Assembly (NCBI GenBank): GCA_041392845.1
Contig: JAWKLG010000013.1
Span: 62,001-126,000, forward strand
Source: JAGQWW01 sp041392845
GTDB taxonomy: Bacteria > Bacteroidota > Bacteroidia > Chitinophagales > Saprospiraceae
DNA length: 64,000 nt
Reading direction: 5' to 3'
The notes under the pieces are model-generated. The model was not told the origin of the DNA. It saw nothing but the letters and a program-made list of their open reading frames with translations, and did not search any database. This document shows positions 9,408-18,093 of the stretch, piece by piece. A program made the position numbers and the translations under genes. Each line of letters begins with the position of its first letter. The first letter of the stretch is position 1.

Positions 9408-9454
9408 GATTTACGGTTTACGATTTACGAATTACGGTTTACGGTTTACGGTTT
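9408..9454. repeat. Degenerate 7-bp tandem repeat (GGTTTAC/GATTTAC)
   Basis: Six to seven consecutive heptamers of GGTTTAC, GATTTAC or GAATTAC lie in the gap between the AlkD-like and protease genes. A short inverse run (GTAAACC, GTAAATC, GTAATCC) is near 31612-31640. Confidence 0.8.
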
Positions 9455-9530
9455 CTTACTTAGGGTTTCTTTATAATGAATTTCCAACCCAAAGACCAAA
9501 ATCTAAACACCAAACACCAAAGACTAAAAA

Positions 9531-10409
9531 ATGAAATACTTCCTGAGCTTTTTTTTCTTGTTTAATTCAGTTCATTATTTGCAAGCACAATCAGATACGA
9601 TTCCCTTTGTATTGACGGATTACAACAATATAAAAATCCAAACGGTGGTCAATGGGAAAGATAGTTTAGAATTGAAATTTGATTCTGGTACGACAGGATT
9701 GTTGCTAACACATGATGCCATTAAAGATAAAACAGATCTTCTTCAAAAAAATCAAATCGAACAAACCGAAAACTACCAGAAACTAGGTCTGCCAGTCAGT
9801 TTAAAATTTGGGAATCAATTTTACGACAGCTTAGAAGTCTATCCGGTCATGCATTCAGGACAAGGAACAGATGGCAGGTTTGGCTGGGACTTGTTTAAAG
9901 GGAAGGTTTTGGAAATTGATTATGATGAAAGCCTTTTCATCGTACATGACTCACTCCCACAGGTGTCTGGAGCATATTCAAAAATTCCGTTTGCAATTGA
10001 TCATACCTTAATTTGTATTCCCGGCAAGTTTTTCCAGGACCGGTTTGAATATACCGTTAAGTTCCTTTTTGATTCGGGATATCAAAAATCTCTGTTGGTG
10101 GATAGCACCCTGGCATCCAGGCAAGGATATTCTGTGGATTTGCCTGTATTGAAGGTTAATCGCCTACGCAATGGTGCAGGAGAAATTTTTGAAACAAAGG
10201 TTGTGGAAGTTCAACGGGTTGGATTGGGAGAAATTAGTTTAAATCAAATTCCGGCTCAAATTATAAACCAGTCAAATCCGGCAGGTTTTGATGTGCACAT
10301 CTTAGGAAATGACTTTTTAAAAAGATACAATACCATTTTTGATTTTCAGCATCAAATGATCTACCTGGCACCTAATAGCTTAATTTCAGATCCTTTTGCT
10401 ACTTTTTAA
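9531..10409 (+). CDS. Secreted retropepsin-like aspartic protease
   Basis: 292 residues with a cleavable signal peptide (hydrophobic residues 4-14, likely cleavage after QAQ at 20). Two DSG triads are visible, FDSGTTG at residue 51 and FDSGYQK near 181, each followed by hydrophobic strands as in pepsin/retropepsin-fold proteins. Two lobes in one chain suggest an intramolecular pepsin-like arrangement, and a closing ILGNDFLKRY segment is typical of bacterial aspartyl-protease-like proteins. Likely periplasmic or surface-exposed. Its substrate is unknown. Confidence 0.8.
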   Translation: MKYFLSFFFLFNSVHYLQAQSDTIPFVLTDYNNIKIQTVVNGKDSLELKFDSGTTGLLLTHDAIKDKTDLLQKNQIEQTENYQKLGLPVSLKFGNQFYDSLEVYPVMHSGQGTDGRFGWDLFKGKVLEIDYDESLFIVHDSLPQVSGAYSKIPFAIDHTLICIPGKFFQDRFEYTVKFLFDSGYQKSLLVDSTLASRQGYSVDLPVLKVNRLRNGAGEIFETKVVEVQRVGLGEISLNQIPAQIINQSNPAGFDVHILGNDFLKRYNTIFDFQHQMIYLAPNSLISDPFATF

Positions 10410-10499
10410 GTACATCTACCCTACTTTCCTAGGTTTCCCAAGGTAAAAAGAACATCGCCGGTTATTCCCTGTTCAAAAAAGAAACTATCCGATTCGAAC

Positions 10500-11726
10500 A
10501 TGGAAAATTTCATCAAACAGTGGGGCGAGGCAGCCAATACTACTTTAGGATTTTTTTGGATGGCTGTTTGGGCCTTCGCATTGGGCTATGTAATCAGTAG
10601 TATGATTCAGGTTTTTGTGACTGAAAAGAGGATGCAGGAGACCATGGGAAGTGATGAGAAAAAAGGCGTTTTACTGGGTACCTTTTTCGGTTTCATATCC
10701 AGTTCCTGCAGTTTCGCTGCGCTTGCAACTACTAAATCCCTTTTTAAAAAAGGAGCCAGTTTTATAGCTTCCATTGCCTTTTTACTTGCCTCAACCAATT
10801 TAGTTATTGAGCTGGGTATCATCATATCAATATTCCTTGGCTGGCAATTCGTAACCGGTGAATATGTTGGCGGGATACTCCTGGTTTTAATTTCCTGGCT
10901 GTTGATAAAAATGATAAAACCAAAAAACCTCATTCAAAAAGCACGCGAGAATTTATCGGCTGAGGAAAATGAAATGATGGAAGAAAAGCCCGAACCGGCA
11001 ACGGAGAAAATGAAAAAAGAGGAGGAATGGGCCAAGGTTTCCAAACAATACGTCATGGAGTGGAAAATGGTATGGAAGGATGTGACAGTGGGATTTACCA
11101 TCGCAGGAATTGTGGCTGCTTTTGTACCGGATGCCTTTTTTGAAACCCTTTTTATAAATAGTGGACAAGGAACCACTCAATTCTCTTTTTTGGAGATTCT
11201 GGAACATGTCATTGTTGGTCCTGTCGCAGCATTTTTGACCTTTATCGGCTCCATGGGAAATATTCCGTTGGCTGCTCTTTTGTTTGGAAAAGGAGTCAGT
11301 TTCGCGGGGGTAATGGCATTTATTTTTAGTGATCTTGTTGTGTTTCCAGTATTGCGAATTAATGCAAAATATTATGGTTGGAAAATGTCGCTTTTCATAT
11401 TGTTTTTGCTTTTTACATCGCTCATAATTACTTCGATTTTATTGCATTATGGATTTGATTTGATGGGAGCTTTACCTGACCCATCTCAGGTTACGATTCA
11501 GGATGCCGAATATTTTAAAATCAATTATACCTTTTACCTCAATATCGCTTTTATACTTCTTTCGGGATATTTCGCATGGTTGGGTTTTTCAAAATACAAG
11601 GATCTGCATTATATGAAAGAGATGGCTCCTAAGAGTAAAACATTGGAAAACACCTTAAAATATCTTGCATTTATTAGCTACGCCTGGTTGGTTGTAGGCA
11701 TCATTATACATTACACGGTTTCTTAA
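10500..11726 (+). CDS. Permease (DUF318/YraQ-like family)
   Basis: 408 residues with about eight hydrophobic membrane segments in two halves, separated by a charged cytoplasmic loop (residues about 145-190, rich in Glu/Lys). The first half has FGFISSSCSFAALATTKSLFKKGASF and FLLASTNLVIELG; the second has GPVAAFLTFIGSMGNIPLAALL and GVMAFIFSDLVVFPVLRIN, the paired Ser/Cys-rich and Gly/Asn-rich signatures of this predicted permease family. The substrate is not established. There is no thioredoxin or metal-binding partner next to it. It is the only gene between two non-coding gaps, so probably monocistronic. Confidence 0.85.
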   Translation: MENFIKQWGEAANTTLGFFWMAVWAFALGYVISSMIQVFVTEKRMQETMGSDEKKGVLLGTFFGFISSSCSFAALATTKSLFKKGASFIASIAFLLASTNLVIELGIIISIFLGWQFVTGEYVGGILLVLISWLLIKMIKPKNLIQKARENLSAEENEMMEEKPEPATEKMKKEEEWAKVSKQYVMEWKMVWKDVTVGFTIAGIVAAFVPDAFFETLFINSGQGTTQFSFLEILEHVIVGPVAAFLTFIGSMGNIPLAALLFGKGVSFAGVMAFIFSDLVVFPVLRINAKYYGWKMSLFILFLLFTSLIITSILLHYGFDLMGALPDPSQVTIQDAEYFKINYTFYLNIAFILLSGYFAWLGFSKYKDLHYMKEMAPKSKTLENTLKYLAFISYAWLVVGIIIHYTVS

Positions 11727-11963
11727 ACGAATTATTGAATACTTTATCTTTTGGTTTGGTTGTACGGCCTTCGTTTTCTTGAAGGCATCTAACAGCAATG
11801 ATTCTTTTTAAAAGCTTGATAAATGGGGAATTCCTTTTCATGAGCTCGCGGGAAGAAGAATCTTAATATAAAAGTTACGGAGAATGGAAAACAATATTAA
11901 ATTCCATCGCTTAATAAGACACTATTATCAAGATGTTTTTCTTCAAACATTTAAACCTACCCA

Positions 11964-12977
11964 ATGAAATACAATTATTTAGGAAACACCGGCCTTAGAG
12001 TATCAGTACTTTGTCTTGGAACAATGACCTTTGGAGGTAAGGGCTTTTGGACAGCGATTGGAACTTTGCCCCAGGAAAAAGTCAATCAATTGCTCAAACA
12101 GTCTATCGATGGCGGAATCAATTTTATCGACACTGCAAATATCTACAGTGAAGGTCTAAGTGAAGAAATGACAGGAAAGGCTTTTAAAGAACTGGGATTG
12201 AATCGCGATGAAATTGTTTTAGCCACAAAAGTTCGTGGAAAAATGGGAGAAGGACCCAATGACTCCGGATTGAGTAAAAAACATATTTTACACCAGGCTG
12301 AACAGAGTCTGAAAAGACTTCAAACCGATTACATCGACCTGTATCAAATACATGGATTTGATGCCAAAACTCCTTTTGAAGAGACCCTGGAAGCTTTGGA
12401 TATGTTGATTAAAAGTGGAAAGGTTCGATACATCGGTTGTAGTAACCTTGCCGCCTGGCATATCATGAAAGCAAACGGAATTGCTGCTGCTAAAAATTTC
12501 AATCCATTCATTTCTTTACAGGCATATTATACCATTGCTGGTCGTGATTTGGAAAGGGAATTGATTCCTATGTTGCTTGACCAGAAAATAGGTTTGATGG
12601 TTTGGAGTCCGCTTGCCGGAGGACTTTTGAGTGGAAAATACAATCGTCAGATGGAGGCAGATGAAGGAAGGCGAAAAGATTTTGATTTTCCACCAGTTAA
12701 CAAGGAAAAAGCGTTTGACATTATTGATGTCATGAAAGAAATTGCTGATACAAAAAATGTAAGCGTTGCTCAAGTTGCTCTTGCCTGGTTGTTGCATCAA
12801 AAAGTAGTTAGTACAGTCATCATCGGAGCCAACAAACCCGAACAACTGTCCGATAACCTCAAGGCAGTGAAGGTTCAATTTTCTGAAGATGAATTAAACC
12901 GTTTGGATGAGGTGAGCAAATTGACACCAGAGTACCCGGGATGGATGCTCGAAAGACAAGGAGCAGATAGAAAATAA
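11964..12977 (+). CDS. Aldo/keto reductase
   Basis: 337-residue NADPH-dependent TIM-barrel oxidoreductase. The catalytic tetrad can be placed: D56 and Y61 (FIDTANIYSEG), K89 (LATKVRG) and H130 (LYQIHGFD). The C-terminal SVAQVALAWLLHQKVVSTVIIGANKPEQLSDNL segment is the cofactor-binding signature. It resembles the general-stress or YhdN-like bacterial AKRs that reduce aldehydes; the precise substrate is unknown. It converges on the T9SS protein gene at 13055 across a shared terminator. Confidence 0.92.
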   Translation: MKYNYLGNTGLRVSVLCLGTMTFGGKGFWTAIGTLPQEKVNQLLKQSIDGGINFIDTANIYSEGLSEEMTGKAFKELGLNRDEIVLATKVRGKMGEGPNDSGLSKKHILHQAEQSLKRLQTDYIDLYQIHGFDAKTPFEETLEALDMLIKSGKVRYIGCSNLAAWHIMKANGIAAAKNFNPFISLQAYYTIAGRDLERELIPMLLDQKIGLMVWSPLAGGLLSGKYNRQMEADEGRRKDFDFPPVNKEKAFDIIDVMKEIADTKNVSVAQVALAWLLHQKVVSTVIIGANKPEQLSDNLKAVKVQFSEDELNRLDEVSKLTPEYPGWMLERQGADRK

Positions 12978-12980
12978 TGT

Positions 12981-13053
12981 AAAAAAGGCTGTCCAATTAG
13001 AATTTAAGACTTGCAAAATACGCAAGAAAGAAATCATAAGGACAGCCTTTTTT
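12981..13053. terminator. Long bidirectional terminator
   Basis: Perfect 14-bp inverted arms (12981-12994 and 13040-13053: AAAAAAGGCTGTCC with GGACAGCCTTTTTT) enclose a smaller stem (CTTGC/GCAAG). With A and T runs at the ends it can serve both convergent genes. The loop is unusually long. Confidence 0.85.
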
Positions 13054-13054
13054 C

Positions 13055-14938
13055 TTAAGATTTAAAGAATCTAAAAGATTCTGAATTTTGCTGTGTATTT
13101 ATTTTTAGGATGTAGTTTCCTTGCTGCATATCACTCACTTCCAAGCTATATTTCGATTGAGAACCAACGAGGATTTCCTTTAAGAGCTGGCCATTCAGAT
13201 TAAAAATCTGAAGATGAAGTTTTTCACCCATACTTTCAGGAACCTCAATGGTAATTTCATTTTGAACCAAGGTCGGATAAACAGAAATCTGACCATTTTG
13301 GTCTTTAAAATCTAAAACTTTAATAGGAAAGACTGTTTGGCTTCCGTCAAAATCAACCTGGCTTAATCGATAATAATTCAAACCGGAAATTGGAGCATTA
13401 TCCAATATCCAATAATTCGAAACAGAAGTAGAGCTTCCTTGCCCAAAATGCTTATCCATAATTTCGAAATTCAGATCTCTACCTGCTCTTTCCAACAAAA
13501 AATAATCATTGTCTATTTCCATTGCAGTCTGCCAACTTATCCTGGCCTTTTGACCTTCTTTTTGAACTTCAAAAGAAACCAACTCTACCGGCAATGGTGC
13601 TCCTGGAGCTACCCCAAATCCAGAGAGTCCTCCGTTACCTACAGGGTTTGAGGAAATGGTAGAAAATCTAGAACTAGGATCCGAAAAGCCCGTTGATCCG
13701 GTATTTATGGAGCCTAGCAGGGCTATATTTTGATCGGCAGTTGAAACTCCTCCACCAGACCAGGCTGAACCTGGATCTACTCCGATGATTCCAAACACAT
13801 CAACCTGGGTTCCTCCATAGACCAATTCAAGGGCATCATCACCGTTGAATTGAAACGAATTTGAGACGAATTGTACTCCGGGAGCATTGTTACTCATATA
13901 CGCACTTAAATCAGCCCCTCCGATTACCATTACTTCATCAGGATCCAGGGTACCTGTATTGATGACAATTTGATTACTGATACTTGAACTTCCATTTGTG
14001 TATTGGTTAATCTCAAGTGCTTTTAAAGAAAAATCCGCTTGCACATTCGAGCTGTTCCAAATTTCAATTCCTTTTGGAGTAGTTCCGGAATTGGTTTCGA
14101 CATATTGGCTAATAAGCAGTACAGCACCATCGTCATCCACAATAGTAAGGGTAAATACTGCAGATGTAATCACTACGCCTGTACTGGTTGATTCTGTCAA
14201 AGTGATTTCGACGGTTTCATCATCTTCATCCAAATCATTTAAAACGAAAATGGTAACGGTTTGGGTTTGATTTCCGGTAAAATCCAAATTGGTGGTTGTC
14301 AGGTTGTAGTCACCAGGTTCAGCAGTTCCACCGGTAACATTTACATCCAGAGAAAAATTAGATGAAAAGTTTTGAGATTCAACCTGGATATCAAATTGCT
14401 GAGCATTGGGAGCTTCATTTTGAGTTCCGGAGGTAGTAACAAATCCTACTGTAGGATTTGAGCCTATTGATCCTTGCAAGACAAAATCACGAAACCGCTT
14501 TTGAGAATTACTATTTTGCCGTGTAAATCGAAATCTTACGTTTGACCCACTAGCCGTTATTGTCGTTGGTCCTGATGTTAAATAGCTACTACTTGAGGGT
14601 GTAGGTGAGTCAAAAGTTTGTGCTGTCCAGGTTGATCCGCCATCATCGGAAACTTCAACAGTGATGGGTCCATCTCCGCCGGAACCAAATTTTGCAACCT
14701 GGAAGGTTAAAGTGACATTTGAATAGCCTGACAGGTCAACAACAGGCGAAATAAGTTCAGAATCATTTATATCATCAAATCTTGCATAACCATCCGCTGA
14801 GGTGGTAAAGGTTACTAAGTTGGCAGTCCACCCCACCGGTAAATTTCCATTTCTAAAACCCTCCTGCAAAATGGTAACTTGTCCACTCAAAACAAGACTT
14901 AGAAAAAATCCCAAGGCAATTGTAAATAAGTATTTCAT
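13055..14938 (-). CDS. T9SS-exported surface protein with Calx-beta-like and lamin-tail-like domains
   Basis: 627 residues from the ATG at 14938 (the frame is open 21 codons further, but the inner Met begins a signal peptide, MKYLFTIALGFFLSLVLSGQ). After a beta-sandwich region, residues about 170-275 resemble a Calx-beta domain (GTAEPGDYNL, FVLNDLDEDDETVEITL). Next comes a lamin-tail-like segment (LLISQYVE and GIEIWNSS), then the PVELVSFEV fibronectin-like linker common in Bacteroidota T9SS proteins. The tail (SVYPTLVQNEITIEV to SFRFFKS) is a sorting domain. Exported across the outer membrane and probably anchored at the surface; binding partner unknown. Confidence 0.85.
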   Translation of the reverse strand: MKYLFTIALGFFLSLVLSGQVTILQEGFRNGNLPVGWTANLVTFTTSADGYARFDDINDSELISPVVDLSGYSNVTLTFQVAKFGSGGDGPITVEVSDDGGSTWTAQTFDSPTPSSSSYLTSGPTTITASGSNVRFRFTRQNSNSQKRFRDFVLQGSIGSNPTVGFVTTSGTQNEAPNAQQFDIQVESQNFSSNFSLDVNVTGGTAEPGDYNLTTTNLDFTGNQTQTVTIFVLNDLDEDDETVEITLTESTSTGVVITSAVFTLTIVDDDGAVLLISQYVETNSGTTPKGIEIWNSSNVQADFSLKALEINQYTNGSSSISNQIVINTGTLDPDEVMVIGGADLSAYMSNNAPGVQFVSNSFQFNGDDALELVYGGTQVDVFGIIGVDPGSAWSGGGVSTADQNIALLGSINTGSTGFSDPSSRFSTISSNPVGNGGLSGFGVAPGAPLPVELVSFEVQKEGQKARISWQTAMEIDNDYFLLERAGRDLNFEIMDKHFGQGSSTSVSNYWILDNAPISGLNYYRLSQVDFDGSQTVFPIKVLDFKDQNGQISVYPTLVQNEITIEVPESMGEKLHLQIFNLNGQLLKEILVGSQSKYSLEVSDMQQGNYILKINTQQNSESFRFFKS

Positions 14939-15141
14939 TCCTAATGTTTGTGATTTATCAATTGAGTAATTTTCAAAAGTGCGGCGAAAATACTTTAGCA
15001 AGAAAAACAGGATTTGAATCCGATATTAAATTTTTATGAAGTCTACTCAAGGTGGAAATTTTAGCATTTTCGAATAAAAAAAATGCATATTGCTCATTAG
15101 TATCTATTTTGAGTTCTAAACAATTGAAAACTATTTTTTTT

Positions 15142-15738
15142 ATGAAGGATCTTAATTTTCCGCTCAGGTTCAAATTTCATATTTCCACCCTTTCCAATGA
15201 TTTCACGGCGACAGATGCCAATGGTCAAGTGGTTGCTTTTGTTCGCCAAAAAATGTTTAAATTGAAGGAAGCTGTCAATGTTTATAGTGATCAACAAAAA
15301 TCGAGATTGCTTTTTACCATAGCAGCTGATCGCTGGCTGGATTTCAATGCTGCTTATTCGTTTAGGGAGGTCGATGGAAGCGAATTGGGTAAAATCGTTC
15401 GTAAAGGATGGAGATCCATATGGAAAGTTCATTATGAATTGATTGATCAGCATCAACAATTACAATATCACATCCGTGAGGAAAATGCCTGGATAAAAGT
15501 TCTGGACGGTTTAATTGGAGAAATCCCTTTTCTAAATGTCCTTACCGGTTACCTTTTCAATCCGGCTTACCTTGTACTTGATCTCCAGGGGAATACAGTC
15601 ATTCGACTTGAAAAAACGCCATCATTTTTTGGAAGAAAATTCGAAGTTATCAAAGTACAGGAGATTGATCAAGATGATTCAGAAAGAATCATGTTAGGAT
15701 TGATGATGATGGTTTTGTTGGAAAGAAGAAGAGGGTGA
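15142..15738 (+). CDS. LURP-one-like / tubby C-terminal-like fold protein
   Basis: 198 residues from the ATG at 15142; the open frame 30 codons upstream lacks any sign of coding. The beta-strand pattern (TDANGQVVAFVRQKMFKLKEAVNVYSD, KIVRKGWRSIWKVHYELID, GYLFNPAYLVLDLQGNTVIRLEKTPSFFGRKFEV) resembles the LURP-one-related family, which folds like the tubby and scramblase C-terminal domain. No signal peptide; a hydrophobic C-terminal run (MLGLMMMVLLERRRG) could touch the membrane. Function unknown. The family call is from fold-level resemblance, so moderate. Confidence 0.6.
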   Translation: MKDLNFPLRFKFHISTLSNDFTATDANGQVVAFVRQKMFKLKEAVNVYSDQQKSRLLFTIAADRWLDFNAAYSFREVDGSELGKIVRKGWRSIWKVHYELIDQHQQLQYHIREENAWIKVLDGLIGEIPFLNVLTGYLFNPAYLVLDLQGNTVIRLEKTPSFFGRKFEVIKVQEIDQDDSERIMLGLMMMVLLERRRG

Positions 15739-15747
15739 GATGACTTT

Positions 15748-15781
15748 GGATTTTTGATTTTTGATTTTAGATTTTGGATTT
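15748..15781. repeat. Degenerate 7-bp tandem repeat (TTTTTGA/TTTTAGA)
   Basis: Four to five heptamers, the same family as at 700-731, ten bases after the stop of the LURP-one-like gene. A related run (AGTTTTT/AAATTTT) is at 15969-16009 and again near 16460-16500. Confidence 0.7.
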
Positions 15782-15923
15782 CTTCTTTCTTCTTCGAAAT
15801 CTGTCTCCCCTTTGAGGGGGTCGGGGGTGAAAATTCCAGAATCTTAGAGTACATGAAAGGAAGAAGGGGAAAATTGCAAGATATTTGCCCCTACCTGGTC
15901 AAAATGGTTCCATATAATTAGTA

Positions 15924-15945
15924 GAGCCGCCACGCTTGGCGGCTC
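15924..15945. repeat. GC-rich hairpin (GAGCCGCC/GGCGGCTC)
   Basis: Perfect 8-bp stem with a 6-base loop. A near-copy with one mismatch is at 16414-16435, and the terminator at 734-777 has a related core, so this is a dispersed hairpin family. Confidence 0.75.
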
Positions 15946-16044
15946 CACTGATGAGGTGGAGACGAGATAATTTTAGGTTTTAGTTTTTAAATTTTAGTTT
16001 TTAGTTTTCTTTTCCTTCTTTGAAATTTGTCTCCCCCTTGAGGA

Positions 16045-16280
16045 AATGTCATTAAGTTAAGCAAGAAAAAGGCACCGTATAAGGCGGGTCTCTCGAGAGG
16101 ACCCGCCGGCTCCAGCAGAGTCATTTGTTTTCAAAAGCGTAATTGCCTGATATTCAAATTATTTTGTATTTTAATTCCTAATATTTTTGGTTCACGCAAC
16201 GGCCGCGAAGGTTAAGCGCAACGGCCGCAACTCAATGATTTGAATGTATTTCACCTTTAATTCCCTTAATTAATGACATT
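16045..16280. mobile_element. MITE-like element, copy 1
   Basis: 236 bp bounded by inverted ends (AATGTCATTAAGTTAAG left; TTAATTAATGACATT right, slightly diverged). Inside are a GC-rich hairpin (GGCGGGTC...GACCCGCC, about 16084-16108) and two CGCAACGGCCGC repeats. No reading frame; too short to encode a transposase, hence non-autonomous. Copies 2-4 are at 16538, 20578 and 25215. Confidence 0.8.
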
Positions 16281-16537
16281 GCCCCCAAGTGGGTCGGGGG
16301 GTGAAAATTCCAGAATCTTAGAATAAATGAATGTAGAGTACATGAAAGGAAGAAGGGGAAAATTGCAAGATATTTGCCCCTTACCTGGTCAAAAAGGTTC
16401 CATATAATTGGTAGAGTCGCCAAGCTTGGCGGCTCCACAGATCGGGAGGGAGACGAGATAATTTTAGGTTTTAGTTTTTAAATTTTAGTTTTTAGTTTTC
16501 TCTTTCCTTCTTTGAAATTTGTCTCCCCCCTTGAGGA

Positions 16538-16755
16538 AATGTCATTAAGTTAAGCAAGAAAAGGCAACCGTATAAGGCGGGTCTCTCGGAGAGGACCCGC
16601 CGGCTCCAGCAGAGTCATTTGTTTTCAAAAAGCATAATTTCCTGGTATTCAAATACCTTTGTATTTCAATTCCTAATATTTTTGGTTCACGCAATGGCCG
16701 CGAAGGTTAAGCGCAACGACCGCAACTCTATGATTTGAATGTATTTCACTTTCAA
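16538..16755. mobile_element. MITE-like element, copy 2, right end missing
   Basis: Same sequence as copy 1 through TGTATTTCAC-TTTCA, then diverges without the right inverted repeat. The break is 15 bases before the start codon of the beta-lactamase-fold gene, so most of that gene's upstream region lies in the element. A TATTTTTG box (16677-16684) in the element points toward the gene. Confidence 0.8.
16677..16684 (+). promoter_or_regulatory. Putative -7 promoter box inside MITE copy 2
   Basis: TATTTTTG matches TAnnTTTG. A TTG at 16659-16661 is only 15 bases upstream, shorter than the usual spacing of about 19-20, so promoter activity is uncertain. The predicted leader to the ATG at 16771 is about 80 bases. 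Confidence 0.35.
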
Positions 16756-16770
16756 CAAACAACAAGTCTG

Positions 16771-18090
16771 ATGCGAAACATTTATTTTCTGCTATTGCCT
16801 ATTTTCCTGGTTTCCAATTTATATGGACAGGAATTAAAAAATGGGAAGCTTGACAGCCTTTTTTCCTTGCTTGAAGAACACAATAAATTCATGGGAGGAG
16901 TTTCCATTTTTAAAAATGGGGAGGAAATTTATCAAAGGAGTTTGGGATATGTAGATGTTGAAAAAAACATAAAGGTTGATGCTGCAAGCCAATACAGGAT
17001 AGGATCTATATCCAAGACATTTACTGCTGTCATGGTATTGCAATTGATAGAAGAAGGTAAGTTGGACTTAACCACTTCTTTAAAAAAATACTTCCCTGAT
17101 GTTCCAAATGCAAAAGCCATTACTGTTGAACAATTGCTAAGGCATAGAAGTGGAATTTTCAATTTCACCAATGCGCAGGACTTCGAAACCTGGATGACAA
17201 AACCTATTTCTAAAAAAGAATTGGTTCAAAAAATTGCATCCCACAAACCTGCCTTTGCGCCCGATGAAAAGGCGGAATATTCCAATTCAAATTATGTGCT
17301 TCTTTCCCTTATGATAGAAAAAATAACCGGAAAGGATTACGCTACCGAACTTGAAAAACGCATTTTAAAACCATGTAAATTAAACCGAACTGCTGTTGGT
17401 TCTGCAATTGAACCAGACAAAAACCAGGCGCTTTCTTATGTTAAACAAGGTAGCTGGATGCTTGCTGTAGAAACAGACATGTCTATACCTTTAGGTGCCG
17501 GATTTATCATTTCTTCCCCTACAGATTTGAATGTTTTTTTGAATTGTCTTTTTAAAAATAAGCTTTTAAAAAAGGAAACCATGCAAGAAATGACCAGCCT
17601 GAAAGATGGATTTGGACTTGGACTTTTTTCTGCTCCTTTTTATGATAAAACAGGTTTGGGACATGGTGGCGATATAGACGGATTTCACTCTCAGGCTTTT
17701 CATTTCGAAAAAGAACAATTGTCGATAAGCCTCATAACCAACGGCATAGATTACTCCCTAAATGACATCATGATTGGCATTTTAAGTATCTATTTTGGCT
17801 TGGATTATCCGCTGCCGGTATTTCAATCTGATTTAAAATTGGAAGAAAATATGCTTAAGGTTTATGAAGGAAATTATACCTCACCCAATTTTCCACTTGA
17901 TTTAAAAATCTTTGTTCAAAATGGCGTTTTAAATGGGCAGGCTACCGGCCAAAGCAACTTCCCTTTGCAAGCATATGGAAACGATACTTTCAGATTTGAT
18001 ATGGCGGGAATTGAGATAGTTTTTCATCCAAAGGAAGATTTTCTCATTTTAAAACAAGCAGGCCAACAATTTAAATTGTCTAGAAAGTAG
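16771..18090 (+). CDS. Serine hydrolase of the beta-lactamase / penicillin-binding fold (class C type)
   Basis: 439 residues from ATG 16771, which opens a signal peptide (MRNIYFLLLPIFLVSNLYGQ); the open frame 12 codons upstream lies in a repeat and is not used. The catalytic SxxK is S79-I-S-K82 in RIGSISKTFTAVM, the second motif is Y170-S-N in AEYSNSNYVLL, and HGGDIDGFH near residue 300 replaces the KTG element, as is common in esterase or D-peptidase members. A short beta-barrel-like C-terminal domain follows. Likely periplasmic. The family includes D-aminopeptidases and esterases, so the substrate is not assigned. Followed by a small gene 3 bases downstream. Confidence 0.88.
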   Translation: MRNIYFLLLPIFLVSNLYGQELKNGKLDSLFSLLEEHNKFMGGVSIFKNGEEIYQRSLGYVDVEKNIKVDAASQYRIGSISKTFTAVMVLQLIEEGKLDLTTSLKKYFPDVPNAKAITVEQLLRHRSGIFNFTNAQDFETWMTKPISKKELVQKIASHKPAFAPDEKAEYSNSNYVLLSLMIEKITGKDYATELEKRILKPCKLNRTAVGSAIEPDKNQALSYVKQGSWMLAVETDMSIPLGAGFIISSPTDLNVFLNCLFKNKLLKKETMQEMTSLKDGFGLGLFSAPFYDKTGLGHGGDIDGFHSQAFHFEKEQLSISLITNGIDYSLNDIMIGILSIYFGLDYPLPVFQSDLKLEENMLKVYEGNYTSPNFPLDLKIFVQNGVLNGQATGQSNFPLQAYGNDTFRFDMAGIEIVFHPKEDFLILKQAGQQFKLSRK

Positions 18091-18093
18091 TCT

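Larger units (their letters stand above)
15815..16755. repeat. Tandem duplication of a ~490-bp non-coding segment
   Basis: Segment A (about 15821-16286) and segment B (about 16295-16755) share, in the same order: a GTGAAAATTCCAGAATCTTAG block, a GTAGAG-CGCC hairpin, the AGTTTTT repeat, CTCCCCC-TTGAGGA, and a MITE-like element. Period is 474-493 bases. The two copies differ by scattered one-base indels, mostly in homopolymers. No coding frame is preserved across them; this is the content of the long gap between the LURP-one-like and hydrolase genes. Confidence 0.85.

Noticed and set aside
16045..16280. Structured RNA or riboswitch
   Set aside because: The GC-rich hairpin is notable, but the block has inverted ends and moves as a unit, and its copies do not precede one class of gene.
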